DNA of 64,000 bases from Pseudomonas sp. HOU2 (GTDB taxonomy: Bacteria > Pseudomonadota > Gammaproteobacteria > Pseudomonadales > Pseudomonadaceae), in the NCBI RefSeq assembly GCF_040729435.1, contig NZ_CP160398.1, positions 5,871,001 through 5,935,000 of the forward strand. The letters are read 5' to 3'. The number at the start of each line of letters is the position of its first letter. Position 1 is the stretch's first letter. Below, piece after piece: positions 16,305 through 24,498 of this stretch. Below the pieces are notes generated by a model. That model saw only the letters and a list, made by a program, of their open reading frames with translations, was not told the DNA's origin and made no database searches. The position numbers and the translations under genes are program-made.

Positions 16305-17567
16305 ATGGAAACGTTCCACAATCCAGACAGGTTTATGTCCGACTTGCGTCAAGTATTGTCACAGGGAAGAAAGCGTATTGGAATTCTTGTAGGCGCAGGA
16401 GCGCCGCTTGCAATTCGCGTTAACGAGAGAAATGAAGTAGATCCCGATGGTAAGTCGCTAATTCCTGGCGTCGAAGCACTTACGCAACAAGCAACTTCTG
16501 GGCTGACAGAAACTCAGGCTGGGGCGGTTGACGCTATAAGAAAGAGCTTGGGTGCAAACGCCAACATCGAGTCAATTCTTTCACGTATTCGTTTGTTAGA
16601 ACAGGCGCTGGGAGAGACGCTAGTTCAGGGCCTAGACTCAGTCGGATACCAGAATCTCGGGAAAGCAATATGTAAAAATATTGGAAAAATCGTTGGCGTT
16701 TCTTTGCCTAAGCAACGTAATGCCTATTCCGATTTGATCGCATGGATTACGGGGACTGTGCGATCCAATTCTGTAGAGATATTTACCACGAACTATGATT
16801 TTCTTTTCGAAGAAGCATTTGAACGGGTCAGAAGCCCTTATTTTGATGGCTTTTCGGGAGGCAGCAAGCCTTTTTTCGACCCCGTTTCGGTTGCCGGAGA
16901 TGACTTACCTGCTCGATGGGCAAAACTCTGGAAGATGCATGGTTCCCTTGGCTGGGCTTTAGAAGACGGAGCAATTGTACGAGGGCATGGGCGCGAGGCC
17001 ACCGAGTTGGTCTATCCTGATCACTTGAAGTATGACCTGACTCAAAAACAGCCCTACTCAGCCCTTTTTGAAAGGCTTAAAAGTTTCTTGCTCACACCAG
17101 ATTCGTTATTGCTGGGAATTGGCTTTTCTTTTAGAGATGCGCATATTTGTGCAGTACTTGATGAAAGTCTGGCGATGAATGCTAACTCGGCTGTATTGGC
17201 CTTTCAATATCAGACTTTAGATAAGGAAGAGCCTGTCGTTAAGCTAGCAAGCGACAGGCCAAACTTAAGTGTTTACGCGGCTGATGGTGCTGTAATAGGT
17301 GGTGTTCCTGGAAAGTGGCGTCCGGGAGAGCTTCCCAAAAACTGGGGAAATATTCGTGAAAGCTTCTGGGCACCGCGGTGGCCTAAAGAACCAGCCTCGT
17401 TCCTATTGGGAGACTTTGCTGCTTTCGCTCGATTCTGCGCTCTAGCACAAGCCAATGATTTGATAACAAAGTCTTTGCAAAGAGACGAGCCCAGTCAGGC
17501 TGAGAGTGTCACTGAGAGCATCAGTGGAAATGGATCTGATGTAGAGGAAAAGCAAAATGAGCGGTAA
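16305..17567 (+). CDS. SIR2-domain NADase, anti-phage SIR2-HerA system
   Basis: A 420-residue protein with a SIR2-like Rossmann domain. Visible motifs are GILVGAGAP (residues 26-34, dinucleotide binding), FTTNYDFLFEEA (160-171), the catalytic His in LWKMHGSLGW (His212), and LLGIGFSFRD later in the domain. The C-terminal about 100 residues are family specific and end in an acidic, low-complexity tail. Together with the overlapping HerA gene this is the SIR2-HerA defence system, in which SIR2 assembles on a HerA hexamer and depletes NAD+ or cleaves nucleic acid on infection. ATG 16305 is preceded by AGGGGGGGGAA. Codon use is AT-richer than neighbours, consistent with transfer. Confidence 0.9.
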   Translation: METFHNPDRFMSDLRQVLSQGRKRIGILVGAGAPLAIRVNERNEVDPDGKSLIPGVEALTQQATSGLTETQAGAVDAIRKSLGANANIESILSRIRLLEQALGETLVQGLDSVGYQNLGKAICKNIGKIVGVSLPKQRNAYSDLIAWITGTVRSNSVEIFTTNYDFLFEEAFERVRSPYFDGFSGGSKPFFDPVSVAGDDLPARWAKLWKMHGSLGWALEDGAIVRGHGREATELVYPDHLKYDLTQKQPYSALFERLKSFLLTPDSLLLGIGFSFRDAHICAVLDESLAMNANSAVLAFQYQTLDKEEPVVKLASDRPNLSVYAADGAVIGGVPGKWRPGELPKNWGNIRESFWAPRWPKEPASFLLGDFAAFARFCALAQANDLITKSLQRDEPSQAESVTESISGNGSDVEEKQNER

Positions 17568-19389
17568 TGACCCTACCTATTTAGGAGTTGTTAGTGCTGT
17601 TTCAGGAGCCACGCTAACTGTAAAGCTAGCGGAGTCACTAGATTCGGGCTTCGCCGTTATCAAAGGCCATACATATCGAGTTGGCCAGGTTGGGAGTTTT
17701 GTTAGAATTCCTCAAGGCTATCAGGACTTATTCGGTATCGTTTCCGAAGTTGGTGCTACTGCTGCACCAATTCAGTCAGACATTTCAAGTATGGACTCGG
17801 GTAGATGGATGACTGTTCAACTTGCGGGTGAAACAGTTGGCGGCCAATTTGAAAGAGGTCTAAGTCAGCATCCGAATATAAACGATTCTGTACACTTGGT
17901 TACCGAATCCGATCTAAGAAGAATATATGGTTCAATAGGCGAAGACCAAGTGGTTATAGGTCACCTTGCAAGTGCTGAAAATATTGAGGTGCGTCTATCA
18001 CTAGATGCGCTTGTGACACGGCACTCCGCAATACTAGGTTCAACAGGAGCGGGAAAATCTACAACTGTTGCAAGTCTCCTACGGTCCATCATTCGGAAAG
18101 ATGAAAAAGAGGGGGCCCCTGGCGCTCGTATTCTCATGATCGATATACATGGCGAGTACACGAAGGCGCTTGAGGATGTGGCGAGGGTATTTAGTACTGC
18201 TCCTAGTCCTGGGCAGGAGCCATTGTTTGTTCCTTACTGGGCTTTGGAGGCAGGCGAGCTTTTAGATTTTGTCACGGGAGGTCTGTCCGATGCCCACGAA
18301 ATTGCCTTCACAGATAAAATTGCAGAATTGAAAGAAAAAGGAATTATTTCGTATCCAAGAGCAGGTATCGATTCAAAAATACTTACCGTAGATAGCCCAG
18401 TTCCATTCAGTTTGAAGCAGCTATGGTATGAATTGATCAACTTTGAAACAACCACCTTTCTCGGAGCAAATCGTGATGAGCCTGCGCTTGAAGAAGAAGG
18501 CGACGCAGACGCGCTGATTGCACCAAAATATCAACCTCATGCTATGGGCACTAGAGGCCCCTTCACTAATTCCGCAGCCAAGGGTATCCGCAGACCATTG
18601 AATCTACTCAGGTCCCGAATGCTAGATCGACGTTATGATTTTTTGCTTCATCCCGGAGACTGGGAGCCAAAACTATCGGGAGAGGTGAAAAACGATCTGG
18701 ACGAACTTCTTAAAGGATGGCTTGGCCATGATAAACAAATCACGATATTAGATTTGTCTGGCGTTCCCAGTACAGTGCTCACGCGGCTTATTGGCTCCAT
18801 TCTTCGTATCGTTTATGAGGCGCTGTTTTGGAGTCGAGAAAAGTCAGAAGGTGGAGTAGAACGGCCACTCCTCGTTGTTATGGAGGAGGCTCATCGCTAC
18901 CTCGGGCCGGATGCAGGGACAGTGGCCTCTGAAGTAGTGAAGCGTATCGCGAAGGAAGGACGTAAATACGGGGTAGGTGCCATGGTGGTTTCTCAACGAC
19001 CGGCAGAAGTTGATGAAACAGTGCTTTCGCAGTGCGGCACAATTATCGCGCTAAGGCTTTCCAATCCCGTAGATCGCGGACGCGTGAAGGGGACTTTGCC
19101 TGATAACCTAGCCGGATTGATGGACTTGTTACCAGTGTTGAGAACTGGTGAAGCTATAATAACCGGCGAAGCTGCCCGCCTCCCAGTTCGCTGCCGCATT
19201 GCTTTGCCTCGTCAAGAGCATTTACCTAGGAGTAATGATCCTAAGGTAACTCTAGCGTGGTCGCGGCGGCGATCAGCGGAAGGATACGACCGTGTGGTTG
19301 CTTCCTGGCGAAGCCAGCAGACTAATGCGGTTATCCGACAACTTGGAATCACACGTACACCTGTCGAAGACGACAATGAGGAGAGCTGA
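17557..19389 (+). CDS. HerA-type ATPase/translocase of SIR2-HerA defence system
   Basis: A 610-residue HerA/FtsK-like ATPase. An N-terminal HAS-barrel (about 1-100) precedes the RecA-like core, with Walker A GSTGAGKST at residues 161-169, a following MIDIHGEY segment, Walker B LLVVMEEAHRYL and the downstream sensor segment VVSQRPAEVDE. Such ATPases form hexamers and translocate double-stranded DNA. It overlaps the SIR2 gene by 11 bases, so the two are translated in a coupled way and very likely form one complex. The C-terminal 60 residues are basic and polar. Confidence 0.92.
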   Translation: MSGNDPTYLGVVSAVSGATLTVKLAESLDSGFAVIKGHTYRVGQVGSFVRIPQGYQDLFGIVSEVGATAAPIQSDISSMDSGRWMTVQLAGETVGGQFERGLSQHPNINDSVHLVTESDLRRIYGSIGEDQVVIGHLASAENIEVRLSLDALVTRHSAILGSTGAGKSTTVASLLRSIIRKDEKEGAPGARILMIDIHGEYTKALEDVARVFSTAPSPGQEPLFVPYWALEAGELLDFVTGGLSDAHEIAFTDKIAELKEKGIISYPRAGIDSKILTVDSPVPFSLKQLWYELINFETTTFLGANRDEPALEEEGDADALIAPKYQPHAMGTRGPFTNSAAKGIRRPLNLLRSRMLDRRYDFLLHPGDWEPKLSGEVKNDLDELLKGWLGHDKQITILDLSGVPSTVLTRLIGSILRIVYEALFWSREKSEGGVERPLLVVMEEAHRYLGPDAGTVASEVVKRIAKEGRKYGVGAMVVSQRPAEVDETVLSQCGTIIALRLSNPVDRGRVKGTLPDNLAGLMDLLPVLRTGEAIITGEAARLPVRCRIALPRQEHLPRSNDPKVTLAWSRRRSAEGYDRVVASWRSQQTNAVIRQLGITRTPVEDDNEES

Positions 19390-19390
19390 A

Positions 19391-19600
19391 ATGGATCGCG
19401 ATGCCGTATCTTCGTCGAATATTTTGTCAGCAGGCTATGACCCTGAGAGTGAAACGTTGGAAATTGAATTTTTGGGAGGGGCTGTTTATCAGTATTACAA
19501 TGTGAACGAGCATCTTTATGAGCAATTCAAATTAGCTCCTTCCAAAGGTCAATTCTTCCATATGTACATAAAGAATGCGGTGCCATTTTCGAGAGTCTAA
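19391..19600 (+). CDS. KTSC-domain protein, third gene of the SIR2-HerA operon
   Basis: A 69-residue protein that is one KTSC domain (PF13619): SSNILSAGYDPESETLEIEF, then GGAVYQYYNV and a C-terminal KGQFFHMYIKN segment. KTSC domains are small beta-rich modules found alone or fused to lysyl-tRNA synthetase-like and nuclease proteins; their role is unknown. ATG 19391 lies one base after the herA stop and has GAGGAGA upstream, so it belongs to the same operon. It may modulate the SIR2-HerA complex, but that is inference from position. Confidence 0.8.
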   Translation: MDRDAVSSSNILSAGYDPESETLEIEFLGGAVYQYYNVNEHLYEQFKLAPSKGQFFHMYIKNAVPFSRV

Positions 19601-20017
19601 TGAGTTAACTCAAACAAAAATTAAAGGGCTGCCGTCAACAGGAAACCTGTTTTCTATGATTGGCCGTGAATGTGCGGAAAAAGCCTTTGTCGTTGGACTA
19701 CAAAGGCGTAAGTAGTAATTTCTCAAAAATCGATAAGAGAAAATTTCATGCATCTTTTTATATGAAAGCCCCTTCCATTTCCATAAGCAGTATCTTATCG
19801 AGGTAGTAGACTATGCTCTCAGCAGGGATGAAATTAAGCTGGCTTTCACTGTCGCTCGCGAACGTAACCATTCCAGAAAACTCCTGCAGAAAAGGGGACA
19901 GATTTATTTTCTGAGAAATAAATTTGTCCCATTTTTTATTCTTTTTTCATTTGTCTCCTTTTTTCTTCGTTCAGTTTTCGTGCGTCCGCCGGAGACTGGG
20001 CAAAGTTTTTTGTAAAT
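19601..20017. other. intergenic region with GGGACAG hairpin
   Basis: No gene is seen in these 417 bases. It separates the plus-strand SIR2-HerA-KTSC operon from a minus-strand gene pair, so both transcripts end here. Its main structure is the hairpin at 19895-19940 listed separately. The rest is AT-rich with no clear signals. Confidence 0.5.
19895..19940. terminator. long GGGACAGATTTATTT hairpin, terminator-like or REP-like
   Basis: GGGACAGATTTATTT pairs with AAATAAATTTGTCCC (one mismatch) around a TCTGAG loop and is followed by ATTTTTTATT. It can act as a terminator for the KTSC transcript. Similar GGGGACAG...CTGTCCCC palindromes are dispersed in many proteobacterial genomes next to REP-associated tyrosine transposases, so it may instead be a mobile palindromic unit; no transposase is nearby. 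Confidence 0.65.
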
Positions 20018-20554
20018 CTACTTCATGCTAAGAGCACTTACGATCTCACGAAGAAACTCTAGCTTAAAGTTATTATTTCGAACGCGACGAATAACTTTAA
20101 GGTTTTTAATGTCATGCTTAGGATCGTCGCTTGTTATTTTTTCAACAAGTAAAATGGTGTAGGGGTTTTGAAACTTCTTTTCTAGTTTAGGCAAGAAATC
20201 ATCGGTCATATTTTTTGCGCTTGCTTTGGCCTCGACTATTACGACCTGATCTCCTTGAGTAATGACAAAGTCCGCCAATTCGTCCTCGCGCACTTTAATT
20301 TTGCCATTGCTTTGAACCAGCTCTTTCAGCGATGATCGAATGAAATTCTCAAGCTGCAATTCTGACTCAACAGCATCTTTAATTACCTCGGGATTAAGGG
20401 AGTCAACTTTTATTCGCTGTTTTTTTCCATTTTCGAGAGTGAACTCGATAACTCGATACCGGCTCTTCGCTCTTTTCGCAAAAAATAATGAAGAGAAATA
20501 ACCAGTAATTGCAGCTGTAGTGCCTGCTAATAATGCGAATAGTAGCTGCAACAT
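20018..20554 (-). CDS. membrane-anchored PD-(D/E)XK-like nuclease-fold protein
   Basis: A 178-residue protein with one N-terminal transmembrane helix (about residues 2-25), a basic stop-transfer segment (KRAKSRYR) and a soluble domain. The soluble part shows the restriction-endonuclease-like signature: Asp95 in LADFVITQG, twelve residues later Glu108-Ala-Lys110 in VVIVEAKAS, with a preceding helix at about 58-82. This D...ExK layout suggests a metal-dependent nuclease or a nuclease-derived fold facing the cytoplasm. It overlaps the upstream membrane-protein gene (TAATG). No named family is recognised; AT-rich codon use marks it as foreign. Confidence 0.7.
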   Translation of the reverse strand: MLQLLFALLAGTTAAITGYFSSLFFAKRAKSRYRVIEFTLENGKKQRIKVDSLNPEVIKDAVESELQLENFIRSSLKELVQSNGKIKVREDELADFVITQGDQVVIVEAKASAKNMTDDFLPKLEKKFQNPYTILLVEKITSDDPKHDIKNLKVIRRVRNNNFKLEFLREIVSALSMK

Positions 20555-20964
20555 TATAAGCGCTCCTTGACTGCGGTCATGATCAGGCTCGCGAGATACG
20601 CTATGACGCCTATAATTAAAGGTAGGCCGACTCCGTAATTGTAGACCATATATGAGTGTTCTGCGGGATTTTTATTAGCGATCACGCAGCAAGTTCCCCA
20701 GGCTCCAAAAGCGACCATTATCATCAGCCAAGTGAATCCAATAAAATTGCTGTCAATTTTCTTGATTGTAATATGGCCAACCACGCCCTCAAGTTGAAGT
20801 CCGGAAATTTCTTTTGGCTTGGTTAATGGAGCTAGAAAACATAATGCAGCAGAAGCCAAGGTCGGACCAATAAAGTCTGACGTGTCAATATTTATCACTG
20901 CACGAATTCCTAACTCAAACAGGATTAGAATTACAGGAAAGCCGTACGTAATTATTAAGTACAT
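20554..20964 (-). CDS. four-helix membrane protein partner of the nuclease-like gene
   Basis: A 136-residue protein with four predicted transmembrane helices (about residues 3-23, 30-48, 77-97 and 108-131) and a 28-residue polar loop between helices 2 and 3. It is the first gene of a two-gene minus-strand operon; its stop TAA overlaps the ATG of the nuclease-like gene, so production is coupled. Function is unknown. A membrane sensor or pore next to a membrane-tethered nuclease domain, beside SIR2-HerA, would fit an uncharacterised defence module, but this is inference. Confidence 0.65.
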   Translation of the reverse strand: MYLIITYGFPVILILFELGIRAVINIDTSDFIGPTLASAALCFLAPLTKPKEISGLQLEGVVGHITIKKIDSNFIGFTWLMIMVAFGAWGTCCVIANKNPAEHSYMVYNYGVGLPLIIGVIAYLASLIMTAVKERL

Positions 20965-21703
20965 CTGAAACTTCCACCCTTTGCGAACCGTCCATTTTTA
21001 TGTTTTTCCACTACTTTTGCCTAAACCTTCCCCTACACGAGTGGACTGTGTTCAGCCTGGCAGAAGATAGCGTAACCTCATTAAGTTTCCTACCTCTTTC
21101 CTCCATTTAGGCTGCTGCTGATAGGTCTACAAAGTAACGTGAAAACTTAGTGCGGCTAATCGAGTGTATTGGCAGGTCAAAAAGCGGACCTTAGTGGGTA
21201 GTCGCTTCTGGCCGACAGCGGTCGCTTGCCGATGTCCGCTTTTGGCCGAAAGCAGCCATCGGGTGTGAAATGTAGTCCAAAAACGCAAGTCAGTTGGCCT
21301 GATGAGTGGGTGGATCTATTTAGGGGATATTTTCCGCAGTAAGGTCAAGGTAAACATCGGCGTTTAAAAAGACATTTCCAGATACTCACTCAGGCTACAC
21401 ATCCTTGCGCCATTGCCTACAGCTACGCCAGAATCCGCCGGCTTGTGCGCTTTGGGGACGGGTTTTATTGTGGTTCGGTCGCTGACGAATCAGCGATCGG
21501 GTTTGGTAGCCCGGCTTAGACTTGGCGCATAGCGTCACCCGACACAGGCCCTGCTGGGACTGTATTTATGGTGGCCATGCGCAGGGCGTCTTCGGGCGCG
21601 CCGGTTTTCCAAGTCACCGGTCTACCAACCTTCGTATGGCCACCACCCCTTCGTTTGGTAGCGAAAGATGATGGCTCCTTTTCTATGATTTGGAGATTCA
21701 CTC
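20965..21703. other. long intergenic region with structured leader of the DUF6124 gene
   Basis: No gene is supported in these 739 bases. The left part (20965-21430) is AT-rich and featureless except for a repeated GCGGACC/GCTTCTGGCCGA/GTCCGCTTTTGGCCGA stretch at 21183-21250. The right part (about 21470-21695) has several inverted repeats and is described separately as a candidate RNA leader. Confidence 0.5.
21470..21695 (+). ncRNA. candidate structured leader RNA upstream of DUF6124 gene
   Basis: The segment carries several hairpins: GGTCGCTGA/TCAGCGATC near 21476-21500, GCGCAGGGCGTC/GGGCGCGCC around 21580-21602, and a long-range pairing of GGTGGCCAT (about 21569) with ATGGCCACC (about 21638). 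The phrase TTTGGTAGC occurs twice, near 21502 and 21655. GC content is higher than in the rest of the island. Its closeness to the DUF6124 start (about 10-20 bases) suggests a cis-regulatory leader or a processed small RNA. I recall similar DNA ahead of other Pseudomonas DUF6124 genes, but this was not checked. Confidence 0.4.
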
Positions 21704-22063
21704 ATGATCAAACCAACACCCAACCCACCCGAAACCGCCTCGGTTTCCCCCTACGAATCCATCGACTCAAAAAAACTCCACGAAGCCGCCGACCGCGCGC
21801 TCGACCATTACCTCTGTCCGCCCGGTTCCACGCCGCCGCCGCGTAAAGCCCGGGGGATGTATGCCGTGACGGCGGACAACAAAACCGAAGAACTGTTGGT
21901 CGATGCCAGTGAAACGCTTGCTTCGGCCAAAACCCTCGCGCAGAACATCGCCAGCTTGTTGCCGGTGTCGCAGCGTCATGCGCTGGCGGGGATTGCGCAG
22001 TTGATCATGCTAGGGGAGTTGGCGGTGAATCGGGCTTTGGATAATTTGCAGTTGCCGGGGTGA
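21704..22063 (+). CDS. DUF6124-family protein
   Basis: A 119-residue soluble protein that matches the Pseudomonas-specific DUF6124 family (often annotated DUF3077-like): a Pro-rich N-terminus (MIKPTPNPPE), the SPYESIDSKKLHEAADRALDHYL segment, then a helical C-terminal half (about 58-115, DASETLASAKTLAQNIASLL). Function is unknown; members are frequent, small and found in several copies per genome. TTTGGAG lies 8 bases upstream of ATG 21704. The long structured leader ahead of it is unusual for such a small gene. Confidence 0.8.
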   Translation: MIKPTPNPPETASVSPYESIDSKKLHEAADRALDHYLCPPGSTPPPRKARGMYAVTADNKTEELLVDASETLASAKTLAQNIASLLPVSQRHALAGIAQLIMLGELAVNRALDNLQLPG

Positions 22064-22078
22064 TGTAGGTGTCGGGGA

Positions 22079-22145
22079 CACTTGGTGATTGATTGGGTGT
22101 TCATTCTGGCGCCTTCGCGAGCAAGCTCGCTCCCACAGGGTTTGT
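22079..22145. repeat. family D REP element with 30-base leader (left copy of direct repeat)
   Basis: CACTTGGTG...CATTCTGGCGCC leads into CTTCGCGAGCAAGCTCGCTC and CCACAGGGTTT. A near-identical unit in the same orientation lies at 24250-24316; the two bracket the LemA/DUF3137-like gene pair. Confidence 0.8.
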
Positions 22146-22235
22146 GGTGGATGCGTAATTTGCGGACACCCAAAACCTGTAGGCGCTGCTGTGAACTTGC
22201 CCATTCGTGTTCGGCTAAATGAGGGAGGTGGTCGA

Positions 22236-22257
22236 CCATCACCCTCACGGGTGATGG
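22236..22257. other. perfect hairpin downstream of lemA-like gene
   Basis: CCATCACCC/GGGTGATGG with a TCAC loop lies 19 bases after the lemA-like stop on the minus strand. It lacks a clear U-run in that direction, so it may be a processing or transcript-end structure rather than a full terminator. Confidence 0.5.
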
Positions 22258-22275
22258 TTTGAAGCACTACAAGTG

Positions 22276-22845
22276 TTAGATATTCGGGGAGTAGGAGAAG
22301 CCTTGCGAAGCTTCGGTATCGGTGAACGGCGTCACACGCGGTTTCTTGTTGAACAGGCCGTTGACGACCGAGCCAGGGAACATCTCGATGGCGTTGTTGA
22401 ACAGTTCGACGTTGCGGTTGTAGATGGTGATGGCTGCGCCGACGTTCTCTTGTTGTTCGGCAATTTCACGCATCATGTTGTTCGCCGCTTCCGATGCTTT
22501 CAGATCAGGGTAAGCCTCAAAAGCAATGCGCAAGCCACCCATCAGTTCTCGCGAGGCGGTTTCAACGTTGGTGAGTGCGTTTCCGTTTGCGCCAGCAGGA
22601 AGGGCGTGAATGGCGCTGCGAAGGCTGGTGATTTTTTCGAGGAGGCTGGACTCAAAAACCATGAAGTCTGCGAGCACTTTTTGCAGTTGATCGAGAACTT
22701 TTGTCTTCTGGCGTTCGTAAACCAGGACGTCCGACCAGGCACGTTGTACCCCGTTATGTCGGGCGATGATGTCGTTGTAGATGCCCAACCCCACCAAGAT
22801 GATGATTACGGCGATAACAGCGGAGAGTATGAGTGCAATGTCCAT
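22276..22845 (-). CDS. LemA-family membrane protein
   Basis: A 189-residue LemA family protein (PF04011): an N-terminal transmembrane helix (about 4-24) followed by a coiled, all-helical domain with the family landmarks YNDIIARHNGVQRAWSDV and IYNRNVELFNNAIEMFPGSVV near the end. LemA proteins are inner-membrane proteins of unclear role. It lies three bases behind a DUF3137-like membrane protein gene, with GAGAAG as ribosome binding site inside the end of that gene; LemA-DUF3137 pairs are a recurrent arrangement. Confidence 0.9.
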   Translation of the reverse strand: MDIALILSAVIAVIIILVGLGIYNDIIARHNGVQRAWSDVLVYERQKTKVLDQLQKVLADFMVFESSLLEKITSLRSAIHALPAGANGNALTNVETASRELMGGLRIAFEAYPDLKASEAANNMMREIAEQQENVGAAITIYNRNVELFNNAIEMFPGSVVNGLFNKKPRVTPFTDTEASQGFSYSPNI

Positions 22846-22848
22846 GGC

Positions 22849-23970
22849 TTACTTCTCTTTGCATTTATTTGGTGGAGAGGTGGTAAAGGTAAAGTTGTCA
22901 TCGTGCAGCTCAGAGAGTGCGTGGCTCCATTGGAGCACAGACATCAGGCGCGGCAGTTCGACACCTGCAAAAATTTCTGCGTAAAACTCGTTGGGTGAAG
23001 CCAGCGAATATTCTGTGTCGAACGCGAGTAGGTCACTGCTCGCGAAGCTGAGGCAAAGCAAGCCATCGTCGGAGAACTCCAGGTTCGGACGATCGAGGAT
23101 TTCAAATAATTTCAACAAATGCAGCACTGTCGAAGGTTTGATGAATTTCGCGCAGAGTATCTCGCTCTGCCCTGTCAAACAGAACGATTTATTAAAGTCC
23201 GGAGAAGCCGTGTCCATCGGCCATGAATAGTCGTTCTCTGATTGGTTATCGGATCTGACCGATATCCCGGTGACCCAGGGAAAGTCGAAAACCAGACTGT
23301 ACCGGTCGTAATGGTCATACACCACTCGAGTCTCCGTACTGGTTTTGCCATCTTTGTCGGTCACCGTGACTTGCTCCTCCCGTTTGTTGACGTAGTGCAA
23401 CTGGCGGTAGTGATAAGGGAGATCGCGCAGCTTGCCGGTAAACACGCCCTCTAACGACTCAACCAACTCGCGGCTGTAGTTGCCCCGGCGGTAGTCACCA
23501 AATTGCGTATCCAGTTCGTTGAGGGTGCAGTGCGAGTTTTCTTCCAGGAACATCAACTCGTTGTGGAAGTAGGAGGATAGTTCAGCAATTTCGCGGCTGA
23601 GCGATGGCAAGCGATCAGCCTTGGATTTCATCCATTTCATGCTCCCAATGGCGAACCCGATGCCTAGCACACCAGTGACTGCGCCGAACAAGCCAGGCTC
23701 AATTTGCAGACGGTGAAAAAAAGAAACCACGTGATAGGTGTCGATATAGCCAAAAAGGGCCACAGTGCCCGCAATCAATAACAGGCCGGTGCCGAAAAAC
23801 CACCATGCACGTGTGAAATTGAACTTGAGCGGGCCATCGTACGAGGCGAACTCGTGGATCACGTTCAATAGGTCGGCGTTGGATTCAGCCCTGTCAATAT
23901 TGGCTCCGCTCACAGTCAGCAACTCATTTAGTCGCGCGTTCTGCGAGGTGTTGGGCATGTAGATATCCAT
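22849..23970 (-). CDS. DUF3137-like membrane protein, partner of LemA
   Basis: A protein of about 373 residues with two transmembrane helices (near residues 55-77 and 88-112 from the chosen start) and a large soluble C-terminal domain containing a tyrosine-rich segment (DHYDRYSLVFDFPW). Layout and pairing with LemA fit DUF3137-type proteins, although I cannot confirm the family from motifs. The start is uncertain among ATG 23970, ATG 23958 and an upstream frame to 24021; none has a strong ribosome binding site. It forms an operon with the LemA gene. Confidence 0.7.
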   Translation of the reverse strand: MDIYMPNTSQNARLNELLTVSGANIDRAESNADLLNVIHEFASYDGPLKFNFTRAWWFFGTGLLLIAGTVALFGYIDTYHVVSFFHRLQIEPGLFGAVTGVLGIGFAIGSMKWMKSKADRLPSLSREIAELSSYFHNELMFLEENSHCTLNELDTQFGDYRRGNYSRELVESLEGVFTGKLRDLPYHYRQLHYVNKREEQVTVTDKDGKTSTETRVVYDHYDRYSLVFDFPWVTGISVRSDNQSENDYSWPMDTASPDFNKSFCLTGQSEILCAKFIKPSTVLHLLKLFEILDRPNLEFSDDGLLCLSFASSDLLAFDTEYSLASPNEFYAEIFAGVELPRLMSVLQWSHALSELHDDNFTFTTSPPNKCKEK

Positions 23971-24498
23971 CAACGAGAGCAAGGTAGAAGTCTCACAACA
24001 GTATCGGGAAGCTCGAAGCAAGCGGCCCCAGGGGGCCCGAATTCAATTAGAAGATGGGCTGATTCAGGGAGACCTTGTGCGGAAGCAACGGCCCGGATTG
24101 AGGATTTGACTCTATTCATGATCTGTCAGAAACAATGAAAAGGAGTGGACAATACCATTGTCATGCGTTGACTGCTTCTGTCCGACATCATCCTCTGGAA
24201 ATGATCGGGCATTCGACAGGTAATCATCGTTTGATGAGCGTATCGGCATCACTTGGTGGTTGATTTGGTGCCCATTCTGGCGCCTTCGCGGGCAAGCCCG
24301 CTCCCACAGGGTTTTATGTTGGTCGAAGATTTTTCGTACGACGTTGGAGACTGGGGGAGTTGGTCTGTCGGCGATGGTGCATGCGCCAATTCCGTTGCCT
24401 GAGATGTTTGTGTAGGAGCTGCCGGAGGCTGCGATCTTTTAGTTTTAAAAAACAAGATCAAAAGATCGTCCGAACGCGGCCCGAGCCTTCGGCAGCTC
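23971..24498. other. right margin of the accessory island
   Basis: Apart from the family D copy (24250-24316) and a family B REPIN (24411-24507) no feature is seen. The segment 24022-24240 is non-coding with mixed composition, and includes the promoter region of the DUF3137-like gene. The transition back to typical core composition falls at about 24300-24500, just after the stop of hxcV. Confidence 0.5.
24250..24316. repeat. family D REP element (right copy of direct repeat)
   Basis: Same order as at 22079: CACTTGGTGG...CCCATTCTGGCGCC, then CTTCGCGGGCAAGCCCGCTC and CCACAGGGTTT. Direct orientation relative to the left copy. Confidence 0.8.

Noticed and set aside
21516..21701. 61-codon minus-strand open frame inside the DUF6124 leader
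   Set aside because: It coincides with the paired elements of the leader, lacks a ribosome binding site and shows no domain; probably non-coding, though such frames are sometimes annotated.
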